In this document: positions 41,641 to 53,700 of the stretch, one piece after another | Layout: each line of letters begins with the position of its first letter | Position numbering within the stretch: position 1 is the first letter of the stretch | Source: Tepidisphaera sp. | GTDB taxonomy: Bacteria; Planctomycetota; Phycisphaerae; Phycisphaerales; UBA1924 | Assembly: GCA_016124375.1 (NCBI GenBank) | Contig: WGNV01000003.1 | Coordinates: forward strand, 62,001-126,000 | Direction of reading: 5' to 3' | Length of the DNA: 64,000 nt | Notes under the pieces: model-generated | The model's input: the letters and a program-made list of their open reading frames with translations, nothing else | What the model was told of the DNA's origin: nothing | Database searches by the model: none | Position numbers and translations under genes: made by a program

Positions 41641-42357
41641 TTACGGGCAATCCCCGCCCGCGATCACATTGATCAACGCGTCGACGTCGCCCTGGTCGGC
41701 CACGCCGTCCTGGTTGAAATCTGCGTCGATGCCGAGCGGGTCTTGTCCGCCCGCGATGACGTTGACCAGGTAATCGACGTCGCCCTGATCCACCACGCCG
41801 TCGCGATTGATGTCCGAGCCGCAGGGCGAGCCGGCGGCTGGCGGATACTCAATGATGTATCCCCCCATGCGATTGGCCGGGTCGTCCTGGCGATAATCGC
41901 CGAAATCAAAGCCGTAGTTGTTGTGGAAACCCTCGGCGTAGGCGCCGGCGCCCTCGTTCCAGTCGATGTTCCAGGTGGTGGTGACCGAGGTGGGCACCGC
42001 CGAACCATCCTCCCACACCCAGTTCATGGTCCGGTCGCCCGAGTTGTTCGGGCGAGTGGCGCCGGTCCAATAGATCGTCTGGTTGCCACCCAGGCCCGGA
42101 TGCACCACGTTGTCTCGCACCCACGCCTGCTCGGCAACCGGGTTGCTGCCGTTGAAAATCACCAGACGACCGTGAAAACCATTGAACGTGTGGCTGGCGG
42201 CTGCAGCGTTCGCCTGCTGCCAGGTCAGGTGCCCCTGCGTGTCGATCCGCTCGTACAGCTTGTTCGTGGCGCCGGCACCCGTGGCCCATTGAACCGGTGT
42301 CGCCGCCACGATCTGCGCGCATGCCACCACGCCCACCGACACAATCACGCTCTTCAT
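41641..42357 (-). CDS. C-type-lectin-like secreted protein with dockerin (paralog)
   Basis: 238 residues with a signal peptide MKSVIVSVGVVACAQIVAA and GAGGAGG about 8 nt before the ATG. The order is the same as the next gene on this strand: YERIDTQGHLTWQQANAAAA, GRLVIFNGSNPVAEQAWVRD, IYWTGATR, MNWVWEDGS and FDFGDYRQDDPANRMGGYII, then the dockerin CGSDINRDGVVDQGDVDYL, linker GQDPLGIDA, ending GGDCP. The pair probably forms one minus-strand unit. It is divergent from argH with about 190 nt between starts. Confidence 0.85.
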   Translation of the reverse strand: MKSVIVSVGVVACAQIVAATPVQWATGAGATNKLYERIDTQGHLTWQQANAAAASHTFNGFHGRLVIFNGSNPVAEQAWVRDNVVHPGLGGNQTIYWTGATRPNNSGDRTMNWVWEDGSAVPTSVTTTWNIDWNEGAGAYAEGFHNNYGFDFGDYRQDDPANRMGGYIIEYPPAAGSPCGSDINRDGVVDQGDVDYLVNVIAGGQDPLGIDADFNQDGVADQGDVDALINVIAGGDCP

Positions 42358-42545
42358 GATCCATTCCTCCTCAAGACCGACCCGCGGCTACGGCCGCAAA
42401 ATCGGCCTCACTCCCACAAAAACGTAGCGTGCGAGCTTCGCTACTGTCAATCGAATCACGGGGCATCCGCGTCGTTGGGTGATTGGTAACCAACGCATAA
42501 CGACCGAGAACACCCGCTTACCCATGACGGAAAGGATGATCAGGC

Positions 42546-43952
42546 ATGGCACTGTGGGGCGGACGATTTGAATCCGGGCCGGACGCACTCTTCCGGGCCA
42601 TCAACGACTCGTTGGGCTTCGACTACCGCCTCGCGCTCGAAGACATCGATGGCTCGCTCGCCTGGGCAAAGGCGATTCACGGCGCGGGCGTGCTTGAAGC
42701 GAGCGAACTCGGCACGCTCTCCAAGGCGCTGGCCGATCTGCGTGGGGCGATCGTCGCCAACCCGCGCTTGCCGCTGGATGAGCAACAAGGCGAAACGCAC
42801 GACGAAGACATCCACTCGTACGTCGAACGCAAACTGGTCGAAAAGCTGGGCCCGCTCGGGAAGAAACTGCACACCGGGCGCAGCCGCAATGACCAGGTGG
42901 CGACCGACCTGCGCTTATGGACCCGCCGCGCGATCGACGCGCGCCTCGCCGAACTTCGCGACGCCCGCCGGTCGCTGCTCGACATCGCCCAGCGCGAATC
43001 CACCACCGTGATGAGCGGCTACACCCACCTGCAGCGTGCCCAGCCCGTGCTTTTCGCCCACTGGGCGCTGGCGTATCAGGCCATGCTGGCGCGAGACGCC
43101 GCCCGCCTGCGCGATTGCCGCGCGCGGGTCAACATCTGCCCGTTGGGCTCGGGCGCCCTCGCGGGAACCGCCTACAAGATCGACCGCCACGCCCTCGCCA
43201 AAGACCTCGGCTTCGAAGCCGCCTCGACGAACAGCCTCGACGCCACCTCCGATCGCGATTTCGTCATCGAGACTCTCTCGTGCCTTGCGACGCTCGGCGT
43301 GCACCTTTCGCGCCTGGGGGAGGACCTGATCTTGTTCGGTTCGCAAGAGTTCGGGCTGGTCGAGTTTCACGACTCAGTCAGCAGCGGCTCGTCGCTGATG
43401 CCCCAGAAGAAAAACCCCGACGCCGCCGAACTGCTGCGGGGCAAGTCCGGCCGCGTCATCGGCTCGCTGGTCTCCATGTTCACCAGCATGAAGGGCCTGC
43501 CCCTGGCGTACAACAAAGACCTGCAGGAAGACAAAGAGCCCCTCTTCGACGCGATGGACCAGGCCAGCGTGTGCCTGCGCGTCGTGCCCAAGATTCTGGA
43601 CACGCTCAAGGTGAATCGCGCCAAGTGCGAAGCCGCGGCCAAAGGCGGCTACAGCAACGCCACCGACCTTGCCGACTACCTCGTCGCCCAGGGCGTCCCC
43701 TTCCGCGAGGCCCACGAACAAGCCGGCAAAGCCGTGCGACTGGCCCTCTCCCATCACGTCGCCCTCGACGACCTCTCGCTGGAGCAACTCAAATCCGTCG
43801 CCCCCCGGTGCGAGGCGGACGTCTTCCCCCGCCTCAGCCTCAGCGTCGGGCTGGCGGCCCGAAACGTGCACGGGGGCACCGGGCCCGAGGCGGTGCGAGA
43901 GGCCCTCGCCCACGCCCGCGCGTCGCTCGACGCTGCCCACTCGAAAACTTGA
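42546..43952 (+). CDS. argH: Argininosuccinate lyase
   Basis: Last step of arginine synthesis, releasing fumarate. 468 residues from ATG 42546 (MALWGGRFESGPDALFRAIN). The fumarase/aspartase superfamily blocks are HTGRSRNDQVATDLRLW, SGYTHLQRAQPV (catalytic His), GSGALAGTAYKIDR, ATSDRDFVIE and the signature loop SSGSSLMPQKKNPDAAELLRGK. Standard length. It is separated from argG by 4.7 kb of unrelated genes. The upstream 190 nt contain an inverted repeat CGTTGG/CCAACG at 42473-42495 but no convincing ARG box. Confidence 0.97.
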   Translation: MALWGGRFESGPDALFRAINDSLGFDYRLALEDIDGSLAWAKAIHGAGVLEASELGTLSKALADLRGAIVANPRLPLDEQQGETHDEDIHSYVERKLVEKLGPLGKKLHTGRSRNDQVATDLRLWTRRAIDARLAELRDARRSLLDIAQRESTTVMSGYTHLQRAQPVLFAHWALAYQAMLARDAARLRDCRARVNICPLGSGALAGTAYKIDRHALAKDLGFEAASTNSLDATSDRDFVIETLSCLATLGVHLSRLGEDLILFGSQEFGLVEFHDSVSSGSSLMPQKKNPDAAELLRGKSGRVIGSLVSMFTSMKGLPLAYNKDLQEDKEPLFDAMDQASVCLRVVPKILDTLKVNRAKCEAAAKGGYSNATDLADYLVAQGVPFREAHEQAGKAVRLALSHHVALDDLSLEQLKSVAPRCEADVFPRLSLSVGLAARNVHGGTGPEAVREALAHARASLDAAHSKT

Positions 43953-44430
43953 AAGATTGTCGGACGCACCCCAGCCCCCTACACTACAGGGCAGGAAATT
44001 GTTCGGCGGGTCGGTCCGCCTCCGGGCTTCGTTGCCGGTCGCGGGTTTGGAGTTGTTCATGTCGTACGGCGTTGACAACGTGGTTGACACCTATGGCCGG
44101 TAATCCGTCCAGCCTGTGCAGCGTGCCCGCCACGCGCCAGCGGATGGGTCTCCGGTGCGGAGCCTTCAAGATGCACTGATCTTGAAACAACGCACCGGCG
44201 GCGGGCTCACGCCCGCCTGAGCCGGACCGGTTGGACTCCTCTCGCGAGGGGTTCGCGTGGTGTCGGCCACGAGCGGCGAAAGGCTGTTCGTGGCCGCGGT
44301 GTTTTTGGTGGTTTGGACATCAGGCAAGGCAGACAGGCAGGGCCTCAAAGCAGAATTGGAAGCAAGAAAAACTCAGCAACTCGACATCTTGATAGCCGGA
44401 ACCCCCGGCCGTGAAAGGACAGAAAAGAAC
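43953..44430 (+). other. Long leader/intergenic region before nusA, 478 bp
   Basis: No gene was recognised; the frame open from 44257 is only a nusA extension without family support. A perfect 7-bp hairpin GGCGGGC/GCCCGCC (44200-44217) and TTGACA-like sextets near 44070-44085 are visible, with no good -10. RimP, which usually precedes NusA in bacteria, is not encoded here. Confidence 0.5.
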
Positions 44431-45819
<1,389 letters not shown>

Positions 45820-45933
45820 TTCGGGACAGTGACTGATCGTGATTTGTGGTTGATTGGTGACATCGCACGAGGACGCCGGATCTGAGCAACAACAAGATCC
45901 GGGCAGGGCGAGCAGAACCGGGAGCAAGCGAAC

Positions 45934-48894
45934 TTGGCGAGGCGCATTTTCGAGATCGCGAAAGAACTGAAGGTCGATTCCAAAGCCATCGTGGCCAAAT
46001 GCCACGCGGAGGGAATCCCCGAAGCCACGGTAAAGAACCACATGTCCAGCATCTCGGCCGGCCTCGAGGCCACGATCCGGGAGTGGTTCGCCGACGGTGG
46101 CGGCACCGCGACCGCGATCGAAACCTCCAAGCCGGTCGACCTCGATCAGGTGCGCAAGAAGGGCACCCGTCGCAAGACGACCAAGAAGACCGCCGAAGGC
46201 GGCGCTCCCGAAACCGGCGAGCACGCCGAATCCTCCCACGCCGAGGACGACGCACACGCCCCCGCCGAGATCGAGGCGCCCGCCCACGAGCCCGCCAAGC
46301 CCGAGCCCAAAGCCGTCGCCCCTCACGCCGAGCCCGAGGCCAAGGCCAAGGCGGATCACAAAGCCGACCACAAAACCGACCACAAGGCCGATCACAAGGC
46401 GGACCACAAGCCCGATCACAAACCGGCTCCCAAGGTCGAGGCCGAACCCGACGCCGAGCATCACGTCAAGGCGACGCCGTTCACGCCCGCGCCCAAGCCC
46501 CCCGAGCCCGTGGCTCCGCCGCCTCGCACCGTCGTCGCTCCTCCCGCGGAGCATCGCCCGGCCGCGAGCGCTCCTGCGACGGCTTCTCCCACCACAACCC
46601 CGGAACGGCGGGATCCGGGCCGTCCGACCACCACGCCTCCCGTCAAGCCGGCGCCGATGAACGTGCCGCTGCGTCCCGCGGCTGTCACGCCCGCCGGCCC
46701 CCGCCTGGAAGTCAAAACTCCCGTCAAGCTCTCCGGCCCCAAGATCGTGCGCGTCGAAGCGCCCGAAGTCGTCAGCGCCCCTCGCCCGCGCCGCATCGGC
46801 CCGCCCATGGGCCCCTCCGGCCCTCGGCCCGCCGGCCCCGGTGGCGGCACCACCGAGGACGATCGTGGCCGCAGCCCGCGCCGCAAGGAAGGCGCGGGCG
46901 CCAAGCGCTCCAGCGGCATGGGCGTGCCCGACCGTCGTCGAGGCCGCAGCGGCGAATGGGGCAGCTCCAGCCCCGGCGTTTTCAGCGAGCAGGACCTCAT
47001 CGAGCGTGAAGCCCGCCTGGCCCGCTCCGGCGGCTTCCTCAAGAAGCGCAAGCAGGAACTCAACAAGCCCGGTCAGCCCAACGCGGGCGGCCAGGACATC
47101 GCAGACAGCGGCAAGATCCACATCGCCGCCCCTTTCACGCTCAAAGACCTCTCCGCCGCCACGGGCGTCAAGGCCGCCGAGATCTCCAAGAAACTGTTCA
47201 TGCAGGGCGTGATGCTCAAGATCAACGACCCGATGCCGGTGGAAAAGGCCGTCGAAGTCATGATGGACTTCGATATCGAGCTGAACGTGACCGAGGCCAA
47301 GACCGCCGAAGAAACCGTCAGCGAGCAGTTCGTCGCCCGCGAAGAACGCGATGTCCGCCCGCGCGGGCCCGTCGTCACCATTCTGGGCCACGTCGACCAT
47401 GGCAAGACCAGCCTGCTCGACAAGATCCGCAACGCCAACGTGGCGGCCGGCGAAGCGGGCGGCATCACCCAGAAGACCAGCGCCTTCGTCGCCCAGGTCG
47501 AAGTCGAAGGCGCCAAGCGCCAGGTCGTCTTCCTCGATACGCCCGGCCACGAGGCCTTCACCAGCATGCGCGCCCGCGGCGCCAAGATGACCGACGTGGT
47601 CGTGCTCGTCGTCTCCGCCCCCGAGGGCGTGATGCCGCAGACGATCGAATCGATCAACCACGCCAAGGCCGCCAAGGTGCCGATCGTGGTCGCGCTCAAC
47701 AAGATCGACCGCCCCGACGCCACCGAGCAGCAGATCCAGAAGACCCTGGGCGAACTGGCCAAGGCCGGGCTGAACCCCGTCGAATGGGGCGGCGAGACCG
47801 AAATCGTCCGCACCAGCGCCACCACCGGCAAGGGCATCCAGCAGCTTCTGGAAGTGCTCGACTACCAGAGCCAGTTGCTCGAGCTCAAGGCCGGGTTCGA
47901 TGGCCCCGCCCAGGGCACCGTCATCGAGGCCAAGACCGAGGAAGGCCGCGGCGCCGTGGCCAATCTCCTCGTGCAGCGTGGCCGCCTCAAAGTCGGCGAT
48001 TTCATCGTCATGGGCCGTGCGTTCGGCCGCGTGCGCGACATCACCGACGACAAGGGCGTTCGCGTGCGCGAGGCAACCCCCCCGCTGCCGGTGCAGGTCT
48101 CGGGCATCGACGAAGTCTGCGACGCGGGCGACAAGTTCTACGTCGTCGACTCGCTGAAGCAGGCCGAAGACGCCGCCCAGCAGCGCCGCCAGCGCGAGCG
48201 CCACGCCGCCCTCGCTACCCCCAAGGTCACGCTGGATTCGCTCTTCTCCCAGATGCAGGCCCAGGAGCAGGGCACCGCCAAGGAAATCAAGATCGTCCTC
48301 AAGACCGACCAGCAGGGCACGGTCGACGTGCTCAAGGCCGAGTGCGAGAAGATCAACACCGCAGAGGTCAAGGTCCGCGTCATCGATTCCGCCGTCGGCG
48401 GCATCACCGAGAGCAACGTCATCCTCGCCGACGCCAGCAAGGCCATCATCATCGGCTTCAACGTCATCCCCAGCGGCAAGGCCCGCCAGCTCGCCGAACA
48501 AAAGGGCGTCGAAATCCGCACCTACCAGGTCATCTACGAGATCACCGACGACCTCAAGAAGGCCGCCGAGGGCATGCTCGCTCCCGAGGTCCGCGAAGAG
48601 GTCCTGGGCCACGCCGAAGTCCGCCAGGTCTTCCGCGTCAGCAAGGTGGGCTGGGTCGCGGGTTGCTACATCACCGACGGCGTGGTCCAGCGAGACGCGC
48701 TCATCCGCGTCACCCGCAGCGGCGTCGTGGTCGAGCACGACCGGCGCCTCTCGCAACTCAAGCGGGTCAAGGACGACGTCAAAGACGTGCGTGCCGGCAT
48801 GGAGTGCGGCATGAAGGTCGACGGGTACGACGACGTCAAGGAAGGCGACGTGCTCGAGTGCTACAAGAAGGTCGAGGTCAAGCGCACCCTGTGA
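45934..48894 (+). CDS. infB: Translation initiation factor IF-2
   Basis: A GTPase that brings initiator tRNA to the ribosome. 986 residues from TTG 45934 ([14 protein letters not shown]), with GGGAG about 10 nt upstream; no in-frame ATG competes. An N-terminal IF2_N domain is followed by a long disordered stretch with ADHKADHK-type repeats and Pro/Ala runs (about 60-360). A second IF2_N-like domain ([21 protein letters not shown], about 408) precedes the GTPase with G1 GHVDHGKTS at about 485, G3 DTPGHEAF and G4 NKIDRPD, and then domains II-IV ending KRTL. Its position between nusA and ylxP/rbfA is the usual one. Confidence 0.97.
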   Translation: MARRIFEIAKELKVDSKAIVAKCHAEGIPEATVKNHMSSISAGLEATIREWFADGGGTATAIETSKPVDLDQVRKKGTRRKTTKKTAEGGAPETGEHAESSHAEDDAHAPAEIEAPAHEPAKPEPKAVAPHAEPEAKAKADHKADHKTDHKADHKADHKPDHKPAPKVEAEPDAEHHVKATPFTPAPKPPEPVAPPPRTVVAPPAEHRPAASAPATASPTTTPERRDPGRPTTTPPVKPAPMNVPLRPAAVTPAGPRLEVKTPVKLSGPKIVRVEAPEVVSAPRPRRIGPPMGPSGPRPAGPGGGTTEDDRGRSPRRKEGAGAKRSSGMGVPDRRRGRSGEWGSSSPGVFSEQDLIEREARLARSGGFLKKRKQELNKPGQPNAGGQDIADSGKIHIAAPFTLKDLSAATGVKAAEISKKLFMQGVMLKINDPMPVEKAVEVMMDFDIELNVTEAKTAEETVSEQFVAREERDVRPRGPVVTILGHVDHGKTSLLDKIRNANVAAGEAGGITQKTSAFVAQVEVEGAKRQVVFLDTPGHEAFTSMRARGAKMTDVVVLVVSAPEGVMPQTIESINHAKAAKVPIVVALNKIDRPDATEQQIQKTLGELAKAGLNPVEWGGETEIVRTSATTGKGIQQLLEVLDYQSQLLELKAGFDGPAQGTVIEAKTEEGRGAVANLLVQRGRLKVGDFIVMGRAFGRVRDITDDKGVRVREATPPLPVQVSGIDEVCDAGDKFYVVDSLKQAEDAAQQRRQRERHAALATPKVTLDSLFSQMQAQEQGTAKEIKIVLKTDQQGTVDVLKAECEKINTAEVKVRVIDSAVGGITESNVILADASKAIIIGFNVIPSGKARQLAEQKGVEIRTYQVIYEITDDLKKAAEGMLAPEVREEVLGHAEVRQVFRVSKVGWVAGCYITDGVVQRDALIRVTRSGVVVEHDRRLSQLKRVKDDVKDVRAGMECGMKVDGYDDVKEGDVLECYKKVEVKRTL

Positions 48895-49031
48895 GACCCG
48901 CCCGAAACGTTCTCCCGGCGACGGAAAACCAGTTACGTGCGCCCGGCGTTGGTGTGCCGCCGGGCACCCCACGCCCCCGCCCGCGGCTTGCCGCCCAGGC
49001 TCGTCTTGTCAACGCCTCGAAACAGCTCCAT

Positions 49032-49448
49032 ATGGTCGTCGCCATCCTCCAGTTCGATCTCCACATCCGTGGCGCCGAGTCCATCAAGGACAAACGCCGC
49101 GTCATCAACTCCGTCAAGGACACCCTGCACCGCGAGCACCAGGTCTCGGTCGCCGAGGTCGGCATGCAGGACTCCATGCACGTCTCGCGCCTGGCCCTCG
49201 CGCTGGTCGCCACCGACGGCAAGTACGCCGGCCAGGTGCTCGACCGGATCAGCGCCAAACTCCGCGCCCGGCTCGATTGTGAGATGGGCGACGCATCCCG
49301 CTGCCTGCTGAACTCGCTCGAGGGCGCCGACGAACTACCCGAAGGCCCCGCGACCGACGCGCAGGCCTGGCAGGACCTGGACATGGAAATGCTCAAGCGG
49401 GCAGGCGAAACATCTGACCGGGCACTCCCCGGGGAGAACGTGTCATGA
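49032..49448 (+). CDS. DUF503 protein, YlxP family
   Basis: 138 residues from ATG 49032. The family N-terminus is VVAILQFDLHIRGAESIKDKRRVINSVKDTL, then VSVAEVGMQDSMHVSRLALALVATD. Proteins of this family lie between infB and rbfA in many bacteria and are thought to assist ribosome biogenesis. No Shine-Dalgarno sequence is visible, but infB ends 137 nt upstream. The stop overlaps the rbfA start in ATGA. It is longer than usual (about 95) by a C-terminal acidic tail. A longer frame to the left is a shadow of infB. Confidence 0.88.
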   Translation: MVVAILQFDLHIRGAESIKDKRRVINSVKDTLHREHQVSVAEVGMQDSMHVSRLALALVATDGKYAGQVLDRISAKLRARLDCEMGDASRCLLNSLEGADELPEGPATDAQAWQDLDMEMLKRAGETSDRALPGENVS

Positions 49449-49924
49449 GCGCCCACAAACTCGAACGCCTCGCCGCCTCCATCGAACGAGCCGTCCGCCA
49501 GGTCATCACCAAGGGTCTGGCCGATGAACGCATCCGGGGCCTCATCACCGTCACCGGCGTGAAGGTCCTGGGCGATCTCTCCGAGGCCATCATCAGCGTA
49601 TCGGTTATGCCCGAGGAACACCAGGAGCTCACCCTGCACGGGCTCAACAGCGCCGCGGCTCACGTGCGCCACGAAGTCGGCGAGCTGGTCGAAACCCGCC
49701 AACTCCCCAAGTTCCGCTTCCGGCTCGACAGAACCCTGAAAAAGCAAGCCTCGGTGCTGGCCGCGCTCGAAGCCGCCAAAGACGACCTGGAGAAGCGCAA
49801 GGCCGCCGGGCTGGTCGCCGAGCCTCCCGCAGAGCCCGACGCCGAGCAACCTGAAGTGCCCCCCGCGTCCTCCTCCGAGAGCGCCAACAGTTCGGGGTCG
49901 GCCCCGGAGGGACCCCGCGCGTGA
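49445..49924 (+). CDS. rbfA: Ribosome-binding factor A
   Basis: A 30S maturation factor. 159 residues. The KH-like fold pattern is RLAASIERAVRQVITKGLAD, IRGLITVTGVKVLGDLSEAIISVSV and VRHEVGELVETRQLPKFRFRLDRTLKK, with the characteristic P-x-L/F-x-F strand. The C-terminal 50 residues are Glu/Pro/Ala/Ser-rich and probably disordered. The start overlaps the DUF503 stop and its own stop overlaps the GTG of the next gene, so the three are translationally coupled. Confidence 0.95.
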   Translation: MSAHKLERLAASIERAVRQVITKGLADERIRGLITVTGVKVLGDLSEAIISVSVMPEEHQELTLHGLNSAAAHVRHEVGELVETRQLPKFRFRLDRTLKKQASVLAALEAAKDDLEKRKAAGLVAEPPAEPDAEQPEVPPASSSESANSSGSAPEGPRA

Positions 49925-50751
49925 CCCAAGGCGAACCATCGCTGAAGAAACTCACCTCGCTCCTGAAGCGGGTGAGAAGCAAGTACGCGCCGCCGGCCGC
50001 GGAGCCCGCCGCCCCCGTGCTGGGTGCGGACCGCGTGCTGACCGAGCTGCTGATCTCGATGCTGCTGTGGGACGCGACCACCGGGCAGGCCCGGCACGCC
50101 TGCAAGCGCCTGCACGAGCACCTGGTCGATCTGAATGATCTGCGCGTCTGCGTGCCCGAAGAGACCGCCGAGATCCTGGGCGAGAAATACCCCGCGGGCC
50201 TCGAGCGCGCCATGCGACTGCGCAGCCTGCTGGGCGACATCTACAACCGTGAGCACGCCGTCCAACTCACCGGTCTGGAGGGCCTGGGCAAGCGCGAGGC
50301 ACGGGCGTACCTCGAATCGCTCGAAGGCGTCACGCACTTCGCGGCTGCCCGCACCTTCGCCATCGCCCTCTCCGGCCACGCCGCCCCCGTCGACAACCGC
50401 CTGCGCGAGCTCCTCGTGAGCGAAGGCGTCGCCAGCGAGGAGATGAGCTGCACCGCCCTCTCGACGTGGCTCGAACGCAGCATCGGCGCCGACGACATGC
50501 CCGAGAGCGTCGTGGCGCTGCAGGCCTGGGCCGACGAAGAAGGGCGCGCCCCCAAGCGCGATGCCCCCGACTTGCCCGATCGCCCCGCGACCAAGGCCGC
50601 CCCCAAGTCTCCCGCCAAGCCCGAGCCCAAGGCCAAGCCCGCCAAGCACAAGGCGGCCGCCAAAGCCGCGGGTAAATCCGCCGATAAGCCCGCCCGCGAA
50701 AAAGCTCCCAGGCCCGCCCGCAAGGGCCCAAGCAAGGACGCCAAGCCGTGA
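49921..50751 (+). CDS. HhH-GPD-like protein with basic C-terminal tail
   Basis: 276 residues from GTG 49921, overlapping the rbfA stop. Residues about 35-200 resemble the endonuclease III/HhH-GPD fold (ADRVLTELLISMLLWDATTG, LEGLGKREARAYLESLEGVT, FAIALSGHAAPVDNRLRELL), but the catalytic Lys is absent and there is no [4Fe-4S] cluster motif at the end. The last 70 residues are Lys/Ala/Pro-rich ([20 protein letters not shown] and on). It may be a DNA- or RNA-binding relative that lost glycosylase activity. The position in the ribosome-maturation operon hints at a link to translation; the role is unproven. Confidence 0.72.
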   Translation: MTQGEPSLKKLTSLLKRVRSKYAPPAAEPAAPVLGADRVLTELLISMLLWDATTGQARHACKRLHEHLVDLNDLRVCVPEETAEILGEKYPAGLERAMRLRSLLGDIYNREHAVQLTGLEGLGKREARAYLESLEGVTHFAAARTFAIALSGHAAPVDNRLRELLVSEGVASEEMSCTALSTWLERSIGADDMPESVVALQAWADEEGRAPKRDAPDLPDRPATKAAPKSPAKPEPKAKPAKHKAAAKAAGKSADKPAREKAPRPARKGPSKDAKP

Positions 50752-53700
50752 ACACCCCGGCGCGACACTCCGGTTCGGCTCGCCTGCCCCGCGTGCTCGC
50801 AATCGGCGCTGCGGGCCTGATCCTCCTCGCCGGAGGCTGCGCATCCCACCCGGGCACGGGACAAAGTCAGTCCCAGTCCGCCCGGCCGCAAGACCAATCC
50901 CCCCGCGCACAGCTCGAAGCCCTCGCCCTCGAACAAAACACCTCGCCCGACACCAGGGCCCAGGCCGCCCCGCCCCCCGCCGGGCTCGATCTCTCGCTGC
51001 TCGCGCCCCTCGACGCCGCCTCGCTCGCCCCAGGCCAGCCCGCCACGCGCTCGCTCGACGACGTGCTCGATCAGCTCGCCCCCACCACCAGCGGCGTTCA
51101 ACCCCCCTCCCGCCAGCCCTCATCCGATCACCCCGCCGATCCCGCGGCTCTGCGTGAATACATCGCCGGACGCACCGCTCTCCTCTCCGGCAAAGCCGCC
51201 GAAGCCATCTCCCACCTCGAGACCGCCTCCAAGCTCGACCCCGCCTCAGGCAGCATCTGGCGCGAGCTGGGCGAAGCCCAGGCCCTGGCCGGGCGCCGCG
51301 CCTCCGCCGCCGCCAGCTATCGCAAGGCCCTCCAGGCCGGCGACCGCGAGGCCCGCGTGCTCCGCGCGCTCGGACGCGAGGCGTGGCGGGCCGAACAGGC
51401 CGACCAGGCCGCGGCTCTCCTCGCCGAAAGCCTCCGCGCCGACTCCGATGATGGCAACCCCATCTGGCCCCCCGCTGGAGTCGACCTCGGTCAGGCCCTC
51501 GCCAAACTCGGCTATCTCCGCGCCAGCGCCGAGGTGCTGGAAGCATCCCTCGCCGACCCGCCCACGCAGATCGCCCAATCACGCGACCGCCTCGAACTTG
51601 GCGAAGTGCTGCGCCGGCGCGCCGAACTCTGGACGCTCGCGGGCGACACCTGGGCACGCCTGGGCCAGACCGACAAGGCCACCCACGCCTGGGAAGAAGC
51701 CTTCAACGCCCCCGGCTCCGACACCCTCGGCCTGCTCTCGCGCCGCGTCTACAGCCAGATGCGACAGGGGCACTCCGCCCTGGCCGCCCTCTCGACGCTC
51801 GACCTGCTCGCCAACCCCAACGGCGTGATCGACGAGCGTCTGCTCCCGCTGCTCCGGGAGATCGGCGCCAACTCGTCGCTTGGCGAGGTGTGGCCCCGCG
51901 CCGTCGCCTCTCTCGGAGGCACGCAGGCCACGCCCAGCAACCGCGCCCGCCTGGCCCGCGCCGCCGCCGCCAGCACGCCCGACCAGGCCGCGGCCCGAGC
52001 CGTGCTCATCGACGCCCTGCGCCAAAGCCCGTTCGATACCTCCCTCCTCGACGCCCTCATGCCGCTGCGCGACGCCTCCGACGTCGATGGCCGCATCTCC
52101 GATCTTGAGCAGATCATCACCTCCGAACCGCTGGCCGCGGACCTCGCCGCCCGCGCCCTCATCTTCGACGGCCGACACATCGACGACGCCGTCGCCCGCC
52201 TGCGCCGCGATGATTCCGGGCCCGGTCGCCTCCTTGCCGCCGCCGCCCTCCAGAAGCTCGGCCTCCCCGACCAGGGCTTGGCCATCCTCAACCAGTCCCC
52301 GTTTGATCCCCCCTTCCTGCCCGCGGCCATGGCCCAGCGTGCCGAGCTCGGCGCCGAGCTTGCCCGCCCCGACGAAACCACCGCCGCCATCGCGGCGCTT
52401 CAGCCCCTGGCGCCGAGCAGCCCTGGCGCCCGCCGCGCGCTCGCCCTGGCCCTCGAAAGCGCCCAGCGTGCCCCCGAGGCGCTCGCCGCCCTCTCCCCCG
52501 ACCTTGGCGAACACGCAGACTGCACCGTGCTGCTGCAAGGGGCCGACCTGGCAAGCCAGGCCCGCGACCAGAAGCAGGCCCAGGATCTGCTGCAGCGCGC
52601 CATCGCCGCCGACAAGTTCGACGAACGCGCCTACGCCCCGCTGCTCGAACTCCTGACCCGCGGGCCAAACGCCGATCAGCAGGCCTCTGCGCTCGTGCGA
52701 CGCCTGCGCGAGAACATCCCCGACAGCCGCCTCATCCGCCTCCTGCAGGGGCGCGAGCTGGCCAGCCGCTCGCTGTGGGAACAATCCCAGACGCTGCTCC
52801 TCGGGCTCATGAGCGAAAACTCCGAAGACACCGACGCGCTGGGCCTGCTCGCCAGCGTGTGGGAGCGGGCCAGGAGCGCCTCGCCCGCGCTCACCTCGCG
52901 CGGGCTCGAATGGCTCGAGGCCCGCCTGGCCAAACGCCCCGATTCGCCCCCGCTGATCGCCGCCACCGCCCGCGTCCGCGCCGCGGCCGGCCAGGCCCCG
53001 CAGGCCGAAACCCTCCTCGCCGACACGCTCTCGCGCTGGCCGATCACCGACCTCGCCCGCCTCCGCGAGACCATCGTGCGCTCCTCGCTCAATCAGCCCG
53101 ACCGGGCCGACGATCTCGCCAAGGCCAGGCTTCAGGCTGCCCCTCCGACGCCCGACAACGCCTTCGAACTCGCCCAGCTGCTGCTCCGCACGCACGACAC
53201 CTCCGCCGCCATCGCCGCGCTCCGCCGCGCCTTCCCCGCCGGCGCGGGCGTGAATCTCGACAACGCCTCCCGCCTGGGCGCGCTGCTTGCAGGCCTCACG
53301 CCCGATGATCTCTCCAAGGCCGGCGCCGCCTCGGCGGAAGACGCCGTGGCCCTGCTCGACATTGTCGCCTCCCACGGCGTGCCGATGACCCCTCGCCTGC
53401 ATGCCGCCCGCCTGGCGATGCTCGTCGTCGCCGCGCCCACCGATTTCAAGCGCCTGGCCGACGCCGCCGACGCGATGGAAAAGTCGATCCCCGGCACGCG
53501 GGTCAACGCCTACTCCGCCGTCATCGGCCAGCTCGAAGCCCTCGACTCGCCCGCGCCGGCCCTGGCCTTCCTTCGCGAAGCCAGCACGCGCCTTGCCCCC
53601 AAAAACTCCGACTTCCTGTTCGAGCTCTTCCGCTTCACCTGCGTGAAGGGCACGCGCGAGGACAGCATCGCGCTCGCCCGCGACACGCAGGAGCCCCGGG

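Noticed and set aside
42561-42580. TTTGAATCCG resembling a tRNA T-loop
   Set aside because: It lies inside argH coding sequence and no acceptor or anticodon stem can be folded around it. No other tRNA-like arm was found in the window.
49921-50751. Functional endonuclease III
   Set aside because: Catalytic Lys and the C-terminal FeS cluster Cys are missing, so only fold similarity is claimed.
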